A program made the position numbers and the translations under genes. 64,000 nucleotides of DNA from Asticcacaulis solisilvae. GTDB taxonomy: Bacteria > Pseudomonadota > Alphaproteobacteria > Caulobacterales > Caulobacteraceae. Below are positions 36,656-46,265 of the stretch, piece by piece. The notes beneath the pieces are model-generated. The model was not told where the DNA came from. It searched no databases and was given only the letters and a program-made list of their open reading frames with translations. The number at the start of each line of letters is the position of its first letter. Positions within the stretch are counted from its first letter, which is position 1. Location of the stretch: assembly GCF_017875235.1 (NCBI RefSeq), contig NZ_JAGGMI010000007.1:62001-126000 (forward strand), written 5' to 3'.

Positions 36656-38168
36656 GCGCCGCACAGTGCCGGGCGATAAAGGCCGCGTGATCCGGCTGCT
36701 GGACGGCGGCCTGGGCGATCATGGTGCGCATGCGGATCAGGGCGTGGCTGACGTCGGCGAAGGGCAGGGCATCCGCCATCGGATCGTAGCCGCGCGGTTC
36801 TATTCCGAAGCCGGTCAGGATCGCCAGCCAGCTCGCCGTCTTGAACAGCTCATGCTCGTTGATGAACAGGCGGCCGGTGGCGGCGAACAGCTCCATCCGG
36901 TCGCGCAAAGAGTCCGACACCGTGTCGTGCCGGTTGTAGCGCCAGAATTCCGTGTCCTCGCGCTGCGTCAGCTTGTAATGCAGGACCAGAAAGTCGCGCA
37001 CATCCTCATAGTCGAAGGCCGTCTGGCGATTGAATTCGTCCGCCAGCGATGGCGCGAAATCCATGTCCGGCAGGCATTGCAGCAGCTTGACCACCCCCTT
37101 CTGAATCAGGTGAATCGAGGTCGATTCCAGCGGTTCCAGAAAACCCGCCGCGAGGCCGATGGCGACGACATTGCGATTCCACGCTTTCGCGCGCCGGCCG
37201 GTGAAAAAGCGGATGACCCTCGGATCGGCCAGAGCCTCACCATCGAGCGTGTCGAGCAGGGCCTGTGCCGCCTGATCGTCGGAGATATGGCCGCTGGCAT
37301 AGATGTAGCCATTGCCGGTGCGGTGCTGCAAAGGGATGCGCCACTGCCAGCCGGCCTCGCGCGCCGTCGCCCGCGTATAGGGCGTCAGTGGGCTATCGCC
37401 GCGGCGGGAGGGCACGGCGACGGCGCGGTCGCATGGCAGAAGCCCCGTCCAGTCGACATAGCCGGTCTTCAACGTCTCCTCGATCAGCAGGCCGCGAAAG
37501 CCTGAACAGTCGATAAACAGGTCGCCGTCAATCCTCTGGCCGTCCTTGAGCGACAGGCCGGTGACGAAGCCGCTTTCTGGCTGCTGGTGGACCTCGACGA
37601 TGCGGCCTTCGACGCGGGTGATGCCGCGCGCCTCGGCATAGTCACGCAGGTATCGGGCATAGAGCGAAGCGTCGAAATGATAGGCGTGGGCCAGGCCTGA
37701 CAGGGGCGAGCCTAAGTCCTTGACCGGCGGGCTGAAGCGGTTGCCGAGCGCCAGGACCGTGTTGAGATTATAATCGTCGAGACTACCGCCCTGGCCGGCG
37801 GCGCGCAAGCGCAGCCAATGGTGATGGAATTCGCACAGGTCGATGTTCTGGCCGTAGCGGCCGAAGGGGTGAAAGCAGCTGTGGCCTTTGTGCCGCCAGT
37901 CGTTGAACTGGATGCCGAGCTTAAAGGTCGCCTGGGTCTTGCGGATGAAATCGGCCTCGTCGATCCCCAGCATGTGGTTGAAGTGGGCCAGAAGGGTCAG
38001 GCTGGCCTCGCCGACGCCGATGGTGCCGATCTCGTCGGATTCGACCAGGGTGACGGTCGTGGGCTGTTCGCGCAGGAAGCGGCTTAAGCCCGCCGCGGTC
38101 ATCCAGCCGGCCGTGCCGCCGCCGGCGATGACGATGTTTCGGATTGGACGCCGGCTCGGCGAGGTCAT
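36651..38168 (-). CDS. Flavin-dependent tryptophan halogenase-family protein (intact WxWxIP)
   Basis: The 505-residue protein has the FAD motif IAGGGTAGWM (14-23). The halogenase signature WxWxIP is present as EAGWQWRIPL. The lysine of ATFKLGIQF stands where the HOCl-binding catalytic Lys of PrnA/RebH lies, and the Glu of FLEPLEST matches the second catalytic residue. The enzymes need FADH2 from a partner reductase; none is in this window. In Caulobacterales such genes commonly sit beside TonB receptors, where the true substrate is unknown. The start overlaps the preceding paralogue by 4 bases. Confidence 0.9.
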   Translation of the reverse strand: MTSPSRRPIRNIVIAGGGTAGWMTAAGLSRFLREQPTTVTLVESDEIGTIGVGEASLTLLAHFNHMLGIDEADFIRKTQATFKLGIQFNDWRHKGHSCFHPFGRYGQNIDLCEFHHHWLRLRAAGQGGSLDDYNLNTVLALGNRFSPPVKDLGSPLSGLAHAYHFDASLYARYLRDYAEARGITRVEGRIVEVHQQPESGFVTGLSLKDGQRIDGDLFIDCSGFRGLLIEETLKTGYVDWTGLLPCDRAVAVPSRRGDSPLTPYTRATAREAGWQWRIPLQHRTGNGYIYASGHISDDQAAQALLDTLDGEALADPRVIRFFTGRRAKAWNRNVVAIGLAAGFLEPLESTSIHLIQKGVVKLLQCLPDMDFAPSLADEFNRQTAFDYEDVRDFLVLHYKLTQREDTEFWRYNRHDTVSDSLRDRMELFAATGRLFINEHELFKTASWLAILTGFGIEPRGYDPMADALPFADVSHALIRMRTMIAQAAVQQPDHAAFIARHCAAH

Positions 38169-39682
38169 GCCGATGCCTTCAGGAAGTTCGGCGAGGCGCA
38201 GTGCTGGGCGATGAAATCGCTGTGGTCGGGCAGCCGGGCGACGACCTTTTGGATAATATCGCGCCGCTCGTGCATCAGGGCGCGCAGCCGCTCCAGCGGC
38301 ACCCGGTCGGCCAGCGGGTCATAGGTCTCGGGCAGCATGCCCTGGCCGTTATAGATCGAGATCCAGGAAGGCTCGGCGAAGTGGTCGTACTGGCGGATGA
38401 CCGCCTCGCCGCGCAGGGCATAGAGCTCGATCTTGCGCGCCAGGTCGTCGGGGATCGGCATGTCGGCGCAATAACGCCACAAAGGTTCCTCGCGCCGGTT
38501 CAGCCGATAGTGCAGGATGATGAAGTCGCGTACTTGCTGGAACGACTCGAGCATCCTGAAATTGTATTCGCGGACGAGCGCCGGCTCGCAGGCGCGCGAC
38601 GGGAACAGCTCCAGCAGGCGGATGACGGCGATCTGGATAAAGTTGATCGAGGTCGATTCCAGCGGCTCGATGAAGCCCGACGCCAGGCCGGCGCAGATGC
38701 AGTTCTTATCCCAGAAGCGGTTGCGGTGGCCGGTCTGGAAGCGGATCAGCATCGGGTCCTTAAGAACCTCGCCATCGAGATTGTCGAGCAGGATATCCCG
38801 CGCCCGCTCGGCGTCCATGAAGCGTGACGAGAAGACATGGCCGTTGCCCGTCCGGTGCTGGAGCGCGATGCGCCACTGCCAGCCGGCCTCATGGGCGATG
38901 GACCGGGTGTAGGGCGTCAGCGGTTCGGTGCGCGCGCATGGCACGGCCCAGGCGCCATCGACGGGCAGGTAGTCGCTCCAGTCGGTATAGCCGGCCTTCA
39001 GCGCGCCCTCGATCAGGAGACCACGGAAGCCCGTGCAATCGATGAAGAAGTCGGCCGTCTCGACGCTGCCGTCGTCCAAAGTCAGGCTGTCGATAAAGCC
39101 GTCCTCGCCGCGCAGATTGACCCTGGTGATTTTGGCGTTACGCCGCTTGACGCCTTTCGCCTCGCAGTGGGTGCGCAGGAAACGGGCATAGAGCGATGCG
39201 TCGAAATGGTAGGCATAGGTGTAGTCGCGCATGGGTGAGCGCGGATCAGGGTTGGGCGGAAAGAACTTGTTGGCGTAGGCCAGCTGCGTCGGCAGCGAAT
39301 AGTCCTCCAGGACGGATGCGTCGCCTTCCGCATGCAGCCGCCGCCAGATCTGGTGTGGCGCCAGGCCTTCGAACAGGGCGCCGAAATCGCCGAAGCCGTG
39401 GAAGTAGCGGTTGCCGGTCCAGCCCCAATCGACGAACTCGATGCCCAGCTTGAAGGTCGCTTCAGTGGCGCGAATGAAGTCGGCTTCATTGATGCCGACG
39501 TGCTCGTTGAAGGCGCGCATGCTGGGGATAGTCGCTTCGCCAACGCCGATGATGCCGATGTCCTCGGATTCGATCAGCAGGATTTCGACCGACTTCGGCA
39601 GGCCCGCGGCCAGCGCCGCCGCCGACATCCATCCCGCCGTGCCGCCGCCGGCAATGATGATTTTCCGGATGGGTTCAGCCAT
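38165..39682 (-). CDS. Flavin-dependent tryptophan halogenase-family protein (WxWxIA variant)
   Basis: Also 505 residues and clearly paralogous to the next gene. FAD motif IAGGGTAGWM is present, and ATFKLGIEF carries the expected Lys and FIEPLESTSI the Glu. The signature reads WQWRIAL, so the last position of WxWxIP is Ala instead of Pro. The tandem paralogues overlap by 4 bases and probably form one operon. Substrate is unknown; tryptophan itself is only the family name. Confidence 0.9.
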   Translation of the reverse strand: MAEPIRKIIIAGGGTAGWMSAAALAAGLPKSVEILLIESEDIGIIGVGEATIPSMRAFNEHVGINEADFIRATEATFKLGIEFVDWGWTGNRYFHGFGDFGALFEGLAPHQIWRRLHAEGDASVLEDYSLPTQLAYANKFFPPNPDPRSPMRDYTYAYHFDASLYARFLRTHCEAKGVKRRNAKITRVNLRGEDGFIDSLTLDDGSVETADFFIDCTGFRGLLIEGALKAGYTDWSDYLPVDGAWAVPCARTEPLTPYTRSIAHEAGWQWRIALQHRTGNGHVFSSRFMDAERARDILLDNLDGEVLKDPMLIRFQTGHRNRFWDKNCICAGLASGFIEPLESTSINFIQIAVIRLLELFPSRACEPALVREYNFRMLESFQQVRDFIILHYRLNRREEPLWRYCADMPIPDDLARKIELYALRGEAVIRQYDHFAEPSWISIYNGQGMLPETYDPLADRVPLERLRALMHERRDIIQKVVARLPDHSDFIAQHCASPNFLKASA

Positions 39683-39708
39683 ATCCTGCCTAACATTTTT
39701 CCAGAGCG

Positions 39709-39811
39709 ATATGCCAAAAAGTGTGCAGCGGTTTTTGGCTAAATATCGCGATAAACTAACAACCTAAAGCACGATGGCGGTTTGACTTAAACGCGTCATG
39801 CTCCAGGGGGC
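39709..39811. repeat. Two-hairpin alphaproteobacterial intergenic repeat
   Basis: The first hairpin is GCGATATGCCAAAAA (39713-39727), GTGTGCAGCG, GTTTTTGGCTAAATATCGC. The second is AGCACGATG-GCGGTTTgact...TCATGCT (39768-39803). The first part repeats, inverted, at 13698-13741. It lies between the halogenase pair and the TonB receptor terminator and may carry the halogenase promoter nearby. Confidence 0.7.
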
Positions 39812-39840
39812 ACGCCAAAGTCTAAATGGCGTCCCCTTCA

Positions 39841-39876
39841 TAAAAAAGCCCCTTCCGGACGAAACCGGAAGGGGCT
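39841..39876 (-). terminator. Rho-independent terminator of the TonB receptor gene
   Basis: On the minus strand AGCCCCTTCCGG pairs perfectly with CCGGAAGGGGCT (12-bp stem, 6-nt loop), followed by TTTTTA. It is the strongest terminator in the window. It separates the receptor from the downstream halogenase genes, which therefore need read-through or their own promoter. Confidence 0.92.
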
Positions 39877-40033
39877 GGAAGTTTCAGAGAACAAAGTCCG
39901 GGTGGAGACAGTGCCGGCCGCTGGACCAGGACGGCGGCACATCGCGATATGTCGAAACGAAGTTCGGCGAATGTCGCGACAAGCAGGAATGACCGCCCGG
40001 ATATGGTCCGGGCGGCCAGGCTTTTGCGGCGCC

Positions 40034-42988
40034 TTAGTAGCTGGCGCGCAGGACAAGCGAGATGCGGCGATCGGTCTTGGTCGCCGAGTAGTAGTGGGTT
40101 TCCAGCGGCTTGGTGATGTCGCTGGAGACGCGGACATAGTTGATGTCGCGACCCATATTGGTAACCTGGACACCGACCTTGTAGGTCTTGTTGATGGTGT
40201 AGAAGGCCGAGCCGTCCCACTGGCCGTAGGCTTCCGCCCACATGGGACGGTTGACGTTGGCGGCCGAGGTCGTCAGCAGGTAGTCCGAACGCCAGTTGTA
40301 GGCCAGGCGGGCGGAGACACCGTACTTTTCGTACATCAGCGCGAAGTTATAGCTTTCCGGCGACATGCCTTCCAGCGGCAGGACGTTCAGGTTGGCATTG
40401 GTGATCTGGTTGCCGTCGCTGATCGACGCCACCGGATTGCGGCCGCCAGAAGAGTCGATCTTCGTATAGTTGGCCTGGACGCCGAAACCGTCGAACGGCG
40501 CAGGCAGGAAGTCATAGAACTGCGAATAGGCGAGTTCGAAGCCCGTGACCTTGCCCGTTTCCGTACCGTTGACGTAGCGGTTGACGTTGAACGTCATGGT
40601 CGCGCCGTTGTTGGTATAGGTTTCCGGGATCGACTGGGCGTAGATGTAGTTTTCCAGGTCCTTCTTGAACACGGCCAGGGTCAGGCTCGAGGTCGGAGCG
40701 AAATACCATTCCGCCGTCAGGTCGTACTGATTGGCTTCGATCGGCTTCAGGTCGGGCGTGCCGCCCTGGCCGGTCGGGTTGAGGGTAAAGTCACCCGTGT
40801 TCTGGCCGGCGCTGAGCGTCGTGTAGGCGCTGAGCCAGGCCATTTCCGGACGGACGATGCCCTTGGACGCGGCGAAGCGGAACTGCAGTTCGTTGTTGAG
40901 GCGATAGCGCAGGTTCAGGCTGGGGATGGTATTGGTGTACTCGGTCTCGCCACCCAGGGCCTTCGGCGTCATGGTCGTCGCCTTGAATGCCTTGGCGTTT
41001 TCCCAGGCGACACACTGCGCCGAGGTTGACGGGGCGCAAGCCGCGGTGCCGAAATTGGCGTCCGAAGCAGAAACGACATAACCGGTGGTATCGACCGTCG
41101 TCTTGACAACGCGGACGCCGACATTGCCGTCGAGCGTGCCTTCGCCACCAAACACCCCGTCCTTGCCGAACTTCAGCAAACCATAGATGGCCTGCGTTTT
41201 TTCGTTCTGGATATTCAGGCCGCCCGAGGTGGCATCGTTGAAGTAGTAGTTTTCGTCAGCCGGCGCCCAGCCCCAGCCGGCGGTTTCGGTCGCCTTCAGC
41301 TGATCGTAGGTATACTGGGTGCCCTGGTTGACCAGGCCGGCGGCCGGGAACCAGATATTGCCCGGCACAGGGATATCGCCGTGCATGAAGCCGTCGAAGG
41401 TCCGTATTTCGGACTGATTCGGCAGGTTCGAATTGGTCAGGGTGGCGCCGACACCGCCGGTTTCGTCCAGATAGACAGCGCCCGCGCCGCCGCCCGAACC
41501 CCAGTACTGGTGGCTGAGATAGTTCCAGTTCCAGTTGGTCGCGCGCGTGATGTAATCGCGGTCTGTCGAGCGGACACCGAAGCGGAAGCTCTTCAGCCAG
41601 CTGCCGTCGTCAAAGTCGTACTGGGCGTCGAGACGGCCGGCAAGCTGCTTGCCCTCGTTCTTTTCGACGTGGTCCATGGCGGCCGACCAGTAGTAGCTGC
41701 TCTTGCTGCCAGTCGCGTTCGGCGACTGGATGACGATGCTGGGCAGATCGCCGCGCAGGTCGACCTGGGCCGTGACCTTGTCCGCGCCGTCGCAGCCGGT
41801 CGTGCGGACCTTTGTGTCGCAGTATTGCACGAAGACGGTATTGGACAGGATGTCGGCCGTGGACTTGACGAATTGCAGGTCGCCGGTCAGCGTCAGCTTG
41901 TCGGACGCATTCCACTTGAAGCCGAGCGAGATATCGGTCGTTTCCTTGCGGTCCTCGCCGTAACGCGTGTTGGCGTCGATGCCCGAGTTCGGAACCGTGC
42001 CGGCCAGGAAGACGCCGTTGTCGTCATAGACATAGCTGGAATTCGGCGTGGTGATGGCGCCGTCATAGAAGCCGACATTGTATTCGGTGTTCTTGGGCGT
42101 CGCGACCGAGTTGAAGGCCTGCAGGGTGAATTCCAGGCGATCCGTCGGGCGCCATTGCACGGCGCCGGCCAGGGCTTCGCGCTTCTGGTTCCAGTCGATG
42201 GTCCGCCAGCCCATGACGTTCGGGATGTAGCGCGTATTGGCGCCGGTGCCGGAGGTCACGTAGCGGTCGGTGCCGACGACGTGGGTCTCGTTGCCGACAT
42301 TGGCCTGCGAATAGTTCAGCATCAGGCCGAGTTCGCCGATGCTGGTGTCGAAGCGGTCAGCCCAGATGGCCGAGCCGGACCAGTGGCCCTTTTCCTGCAG
42401 GTCGCCCGTCGTGTTGTCGAGCGTGAAGGCCAGGAGGCGGTTCTTCGTGTCGAACGGCAGGCGGGTGCGCAGGTTGACCGTGCCGCCGATGCCGCCTTCG
42501 ATCATGTCGGCCGACGGGTTCTTGAAGACGTCGACGCCGGCCAGCAGGTCGGCGGATATGTCATCCCAGCTCAAGGAGCGGCCGTTCTTGGCCGAGAAGA
42601 TGTCGCGGCCATTGGTTTCGGAACGGACCCAGCTCAGGCCGCGGATGTTGACGCCGCCGCCTTCCGCCGTCATGCGGATCGGGTCGCGGGCTTCGTTGGC
42701 GCGCTGGATTTGCAGGCCGGAGATGCGCTGCAGGGCTTCTGCGACCGAACGGTCGGGCAGGGCGCCGATGTCGACGGCGGTGATCGAATCCTGGACGACG
42801 TCGGAGTCGCGCTTCAGTTTCTGCGCCGACTTGATCTGGCCGCGCTGGCCGGTGACGACGACGACATCGCCATCGGTTCCGGCGGCCGCATCCTGAGCCG
42901 CGACCGGCAAGGCATAGGCCATAAGGCCGAGAACGGCCATCGAAGCGCCGCCCATGAGGACTTTAAATCTGGAACTTGGGTGTTTCAT
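40034..42988 (-). CDS. TonB-dependent outer-membrane receptor
   Basis: The 984-residue protein begins MKHPSSRFKVLMGGAS with a signal peptide ending near PVAAQ. Then come DGDVVVVTGQR (TonB-box-like region) and a plug domain (SVAEALQRISGLQIQR, GGVNIRGLSWVR, GIGGTVNLRTRLPF). The large beta-barrel ends RISLVLRASY with a C-terminal aromatic residue. It belongs to the TonB receptor group abundant in Caulobacterales and used for oligosaccharide or other nutrient uptake. GGGAGAC precedes the ATG. It lies between a GH20 gene and a halogenase pair, so an amino-sugar-linked substrate is one guess. Confidence 0.95.
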   Translation of the reverse strand: MKHPSSRFKVLMGGASMAVLGLMAYALPVAAQDAAAGTDGDVVVVTGQRGQIKSAQKLKRDSDVVQDSITAVDIGALPDRSVAEALQRISGLQIQRANEARDPIRMTAEGGGVNIRGLSWVRSETNGRDIFSAKNGRSLSWDDISADLLAGVDVFKNPSADMIEGGIGGTVNLRTRLPFDTKNRLLAFTLDNTTGDLQEKGHWSGSAIWADRFDTSIGELGLMLNYSQANVGNETHVVGTDRYVTSGTGANTRYIPNVMGWRTIDWNQKREALAGAVQWRPTDRLEFTLQAFNSVATPKNTEYNVGFYDGAITTPNSSYVYDDNGVFLAGTVPNSGIDANTRYGEDRKETTDISLGFKWNASDKLTLTGDLQFVKSTADILSNTVFVQYCDTKVRTTGCDGADKVTAQVDLRGDLPSIVIQSPNATGSKSSYYWSAAMDHVEKNEGKQLAGRLDAQYDFDDGSWLKSFRFGVRSTDRDYITRATNWNWNYLSHQYWGSGGGAGAVYLDETGGVGATLTNSNLPNQSEIRTFDGFMHGDIPVPGNIWFPAAGLVNQGTQYTYDQLKATETAGWGWAPADENYYFNDATSGGLNIQNEKTQAIYGLLKFGKDGVFGGEGTLDGNVGVRVVKTTVDTTGYVVSASDANFGTAACAPSTSAQCVAWENAKAFKATTMTPKALGGETEYTNTIPSLNLRYRLNNELQFRFAASKGIVRPEMAWLSAYTTLSAGQNTGDFTLNPTGQGGTPDLKPIEANQYDLTAEWYFAPTSSLTLAVFKKDLENYIYAQSIPETYTNNGATMTFNVNRYVNGTETGKVTGFELAYSQFYDFLPAPFDGFGVQANYTKIDSSGGRNPVASISDGNQITNANLNVLPLEGMSPESYNFALMYEKYGVSARLAYNWRSDYLLTTSAANVNRPMWAEAYGQWDGSAFYTINKTYKVGVQVTNMGRDINYVRVSSDITKPLETHYYSATKTDRRISLVLRASY

Positions 42989-43523
42989 AGTGTCTCCCTG
43001 TGAACCCGGCATCACCAAGGAATGGCGATGTTTGCGAACACCACGCCTGAAAGCGTGTGTAAAAAAGTGTTCAAATATGAAAATCCACGGACGTGACAAT
43101 GCGCCAGTGGAGGTTGTCTACGGTTTTTACTTCCCCTGCGTGTTGCCGCTTTTGAGTGGACGGCAATCAGCGATGACCAACGCTGTCAGAAAACGAACGA
43201 AGGAACCAATGTTATTTTTGTCATGTGGTACTATTTGTATGATTATAGCTAAAAAGCCACACAAGTATCTGTTTTTTAAGATATAATTTTTAGATATAAG
43301 AATTTCGCAGCACAAAAATTTCGGCTATGAAAAGATTAGTATATATAAAATAATAAATGTAAGGCTTACCGGACATGGCGAACGAGGCCCGGCGGATGCC
43401 CGACTCAGGCTTAAAGTACAACCTTACCGGTCTCATCCCTCTTGAGGCATATCGTGGGTCAGGACTGCCTCGAGGTAACCATAGGCCATTACCAGCACGT
43501 AGCCTCGGCGTCGAGGTCGCGCT
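42989..43523. other. Gene-free promoter region of the TonB receptor
   Basis: This 535-bp stretch lies upstream of the receptor and downstream of the hexosaminidase stop. Bases ~43190-43370 are strongly AT-rich, unlike the rest of the window, and hold no reading frame I trust. A promoter for the receptor is expected here; no known operator was recognised. Confidence 0.5.
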
Positions 43524-46061
43524 TTACTTCACCACAGCTTCGCGACTGAAGCGCTTGCCATCGGGCGAAACAGTGCGAACGCGGACTTCGCCCTTGACGG
43601 CGGCGGGACCAGAATAGGGTGTCCAGTTGCCCCCCTGGGCGCGGTACTGGATCTTCAGGCTGGCCGGGACGGCATTGGCTTCTAGCTTGCCATTCTGAAC
43701 ACGTGCGCCTGGAATGGGCAGGCGATACCTGACCCCGGCCTGGTCGAGCGCCGGCAGCTGCGCCGAGACACGCGCTTGGAAGTCCTGCCAGTCGGCTTGG
43801 ACCGCCGCCTTGTCGATGCTGCCGTCGTCATAGGCATAGGCCTTGCCAGGAACGTAAGCGGGCTCCCACGACGCCTTGTGCCAGGCGCGCTCCGCGACCG
43901 CCAGAGTGCGCGGGAACAGCATGTAATCGGCGATCTGCGGCGTGCGCACGACCTCGCTCCACAGCTGACCCTGCATGCCGGTAATGGTGTGGCCAGGCGT
44001 AAGGGGTACGGTATCGCTGATCTTGCCGGGCTGGTTGGCCGGCGTGGTCATGATGGCGCCGTTGGCCGGCAGGTTTTCCGGCATGAAGGCGAAGATCTTG
44101 TAGAGATCGGTGGCGCGCGACGCCCAGTCATAGCCGCGTTCATGGCCGTCCGCGGCATTCGGCATGTCGAGATACAGGACATCGGGATTGGACAGGACGA
44201 TGTTCCAGCCCTGGTTGGCTTGTTTGTGGATCTCGGCGACACCGCCGCTGAACAGGCCGCCCCAGGTGTTCGACTGGGTGTTTTTTGGCATCTTGGCCGG
44301 ATCGACATGGCCCATGCCATCGCTCCAGCCGGCCGGCGCGATGCCCTTGTCGGTGAGCAGTTTCGTGACGCGGGTAACGAACTGCGGGCCCAGCTGCTCA
44401 TACTTCAGGCCCTGCTCGGCCATCAGCTTCTTGCAGGCCGGCGACTCCTTCCACGCGCCGGCGGTTTCATCGAGGCCCAAATGATAGATGTGCAGAGGCG
44501 CGCCGGCTTCGGCATGCATGCCCTGGATGTCGGTCAGCACGGTGTCGATAAAGGCGTAGGTCGAGTCCAGGCAGACATCGAGCGTATTGTCATTATAGCT
44601 CTGGATCGAGTCGTAGACCGTCTTGTCGTTTGGATCGACCAGACGGAAGCGCGCGGCCTCCTCTGGCTTACCCTCGGCAATCAGGCGACGGGCGCGGGCC
44701 TCCATCGAACGGACGGACGAACGGCTGTGACCTGGCATGTCGAAAGAGGGAATAACCTCGATCTGACGGGCCTTGGCGAACTTGAGGAGCTCGATATAGT
44801 CGGCGCGCGTCAGATAGCCGTTGACGGCGGCATCGGCGTCCGGACCGGCGCCCAGCTGCGGCAGCAGACAGGTGTCTTCGGCAAGGTCGTGGCAGCGCTT
44901 GGAGCCGATGTCCGTCAGCTCGGGCAGGCTGGCGATTTCAAGGCGCCAGGCTTCGTCTTCACCCAGGTGCAGGTGCAACTTGTTGAGCTTATAGGCGGCC
45001 ATCTGCTCGACAACCTTGAAGATCTGTGCCTTGGGGTGGAAGTTGCGCGCCACGTCCAGGTGCAGGCCGCGGAAGCCGAAGCGCGGAGCATCCTCGATGC
45101 GCAGCGGCTTGAGCAGATATTTGTCATGGGCGGCCTGTTGGGTCAGCGAGCGCAGGGCGTAGGACGCTCCGGCCGCATCGGCGGCGGTAATGGTAATGGC
45201 GTCATTCTCAGCCGTCAGCCTGTAGGATTCCGGCGTGCCCGCAACGATGGTCACGGTCAGCGGCACGCCGCCATCTGCCTGCCTGAGCCCCGCGAGGGCG
45301 GGCGCGAGATCGGCAGCGGCGACACCGCTCAGCTTGACGGCGACGCCCTTGGTGAGATCGAGCGTCGGGCCGCCGAGGCGTTCGGCTTTCACAGGCGTTG
45401 GCAGGATAATGATGTCCGCGGCGGAAGCCGTCGCAGCCTGACGTGAGGCGGTCTGTTCGAATAGGCGCTCAGGCGTCAGCCACGGCGTCTCGGGATGGCC
45501 GTTCTGACGCGCTTCGTCGCTATAAGAGGTGACGAACGGAAGGGTTTCTTCTCCGGTCACCGCATCAACGCCGGTACGCGCCGAGGCGATGACGCGCGGC
45601 TTTATGCCATCGGCGACAACATAGGCGTTGGGCAGCAGGAAGTAGGGCGAGTTTACATTACCCGGCGAAATCAGGCGCAGGGTGTACTTTGTGCCGGCGG
45701 TGAGCTTCACGCCGGGCTTGGGCGTAAACCGCACCAGGTCACCGTTGAGGATTTCCATGTCGAAGACATCGCTTTTCAGCGGCAGCAGCGAGGTGACAAA
45801 GCTTGCATATATGGCGAAGTCGCCCGACGCGATCGCCGGCGGCAGGGACTTCGGCATGGTCAGGTCGAGATCGAGCCGGAGACAGCCTTTCGGCGTCGGA
45901 CAACCCGCCGAGCTGCGTGTCTCGGCCAGGGTCAGATGATAGCCGAGCTTGCCGGCAAATGCGTCGATCTGGCTTTGCGTCGCCGCAGGCCTGGCATGGA
46001 GGACGGAAGGAGCGGCCAGCAGGGTTGCACCAAGCAGAAGGCCACGCAGCAATTTCGACAT
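43524..46061 (-). CDS. Exported beta-N-acetylhexosaminidase (GH20, chitobiase-like)
   Basis: The 845-residue protein starts MSKLLRGLLLGATLLAAPSVLHARP, a Sec signal peptide. A carbohydrate-binding domain follows (LRLDLDLTMPKSLPPA). Next are a GH20b-type domain, the GH20 TIM barrel (FRGLHLDVARNFHP, KLNKLHLHLGEDEAWRLEI, then YHLGLDETAGAW with the catalytic Asp-Glu pair) and a C-terminal domain. The family usually has HxGGDE; here it reads HLGLDE, with the pair kept. It releases N-acetylglucosamine from chitooligosaccharides or similar glycans in the periplasm. Likely works with the TonB receptor. Confidence 0.93.
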   Translation of the reverse strand: MSKLLRGLLLGATLLAAPSVLHARPAATQSQIDAFAGKLGYHLTLAETRSSAGCPTPKGCLRLDLDLTMPKSLPPAIASGDFAIYASFVTSLLPLKSDVFDMEILNGDLVRFTPKPGVKLTAGTKYTLRLISPGNVNSPYFLLPNAYVVADGIKPRVIASARTGVDAVTGEETLPFVTSYSDEARQNGHPETPWLTPERLFEQTASRQAATASAADIIILPTPVKAERLGGPTLDLTKGVAVKLSGVAAADLAPALAGLRQADGGVPLTVTIVAGTPESYRLTAENDAITITAADAAGASYALRSLTQQAAHDKYLLKPLRIEDAPRFGFRGLHLDVARNFHPKAQIFKVVEQMAAYKLNKLHLHLGEDEAWRLEIASLPELTDIGSKRCHDLAEDTCLLPQLGAGPDADAAVNGYLTRADYIELLKFAKARQIEVIPSFDMPGHSRSSVRSMEARARRLIAEGKPEEAARFRLVDPNDKTVYDSIQSYNDNTLDVCLDSTYAFIDTVLTDIQGMHAEAGAPLHIYHLGLDETAGAWKESPACKKLMAEQGLKYEQLGPQFVTRVTKLLTDKGIAPAGWSDGMGHVDPAKMPKNTQSNTWGGLFSGGVAEIHKQANQGWNIVLSNPDVLYLDMPNAADGHERGYDWASRATDLYKIFAFMPENLPANGAIMTTPANQPGKISDTVPLTPGHTITGMQGQLWSEVVRTPQIADYMLFPRTLAVAERAWHKASWEPAYVPGKAYAYDDGSIDKAAVQADWQDFQARVSAQLPALDQAGVRYRLPIPGARVQNGKLEANAVPASLKIQYRAQGGNWTPYSGPAAVKGEVRVRTVSPDGKRFSREAVVK

Positions 46062-46222
46062 TTCGTCCCTCGATCTTGTAATAAGCTTTTTCGCCAAGGT
46101 GACCCAGGCCCAGCAGCTTGTCAATCCACCCGAGCAGGCCAGTATGATATCATTGAGATACCAATATATATCCAATTGGCCAAAATATCGCTTTAGGTAT
46201 CAAAATAATTCCGCTTTACAAT

Positions 46223-46264
46223 AATACGATTCGTACTATCGTGGCATTAATACGAAACGTACTA
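46223..46264. promoter_or_regulatory. Tandem operator-like repeats before the PadR gene
   Basis: AATACGATTCGTACTA (46223-46238) and AATACGAAACGTACTA (46249-46264) differ at only two central positions, and each is a near-palindrome around TACGA..CGTA. They lie 26 bp apart, and the second ends one base before the ATG. This is the placement expected for autorepression by the PadR protein. The hexosaminidase gene starts 162 bp away on the other side. Confidence 0.75.
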
Positions 46265-46265
46265 A

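Noticed and set aside
41381-43003. 540-codon plus-strand frame opposite the TonB receptor, and similar frames at 43776-45446, 52361-53554, 7526-9088 (-), 25465-26793 (-), 3341-4807 (-) and 58363-59535 (-)
   Set aside because: All lie antisense to genes with clear domains and show only Arg/Asp/Gly/Val-rich shadow composition.
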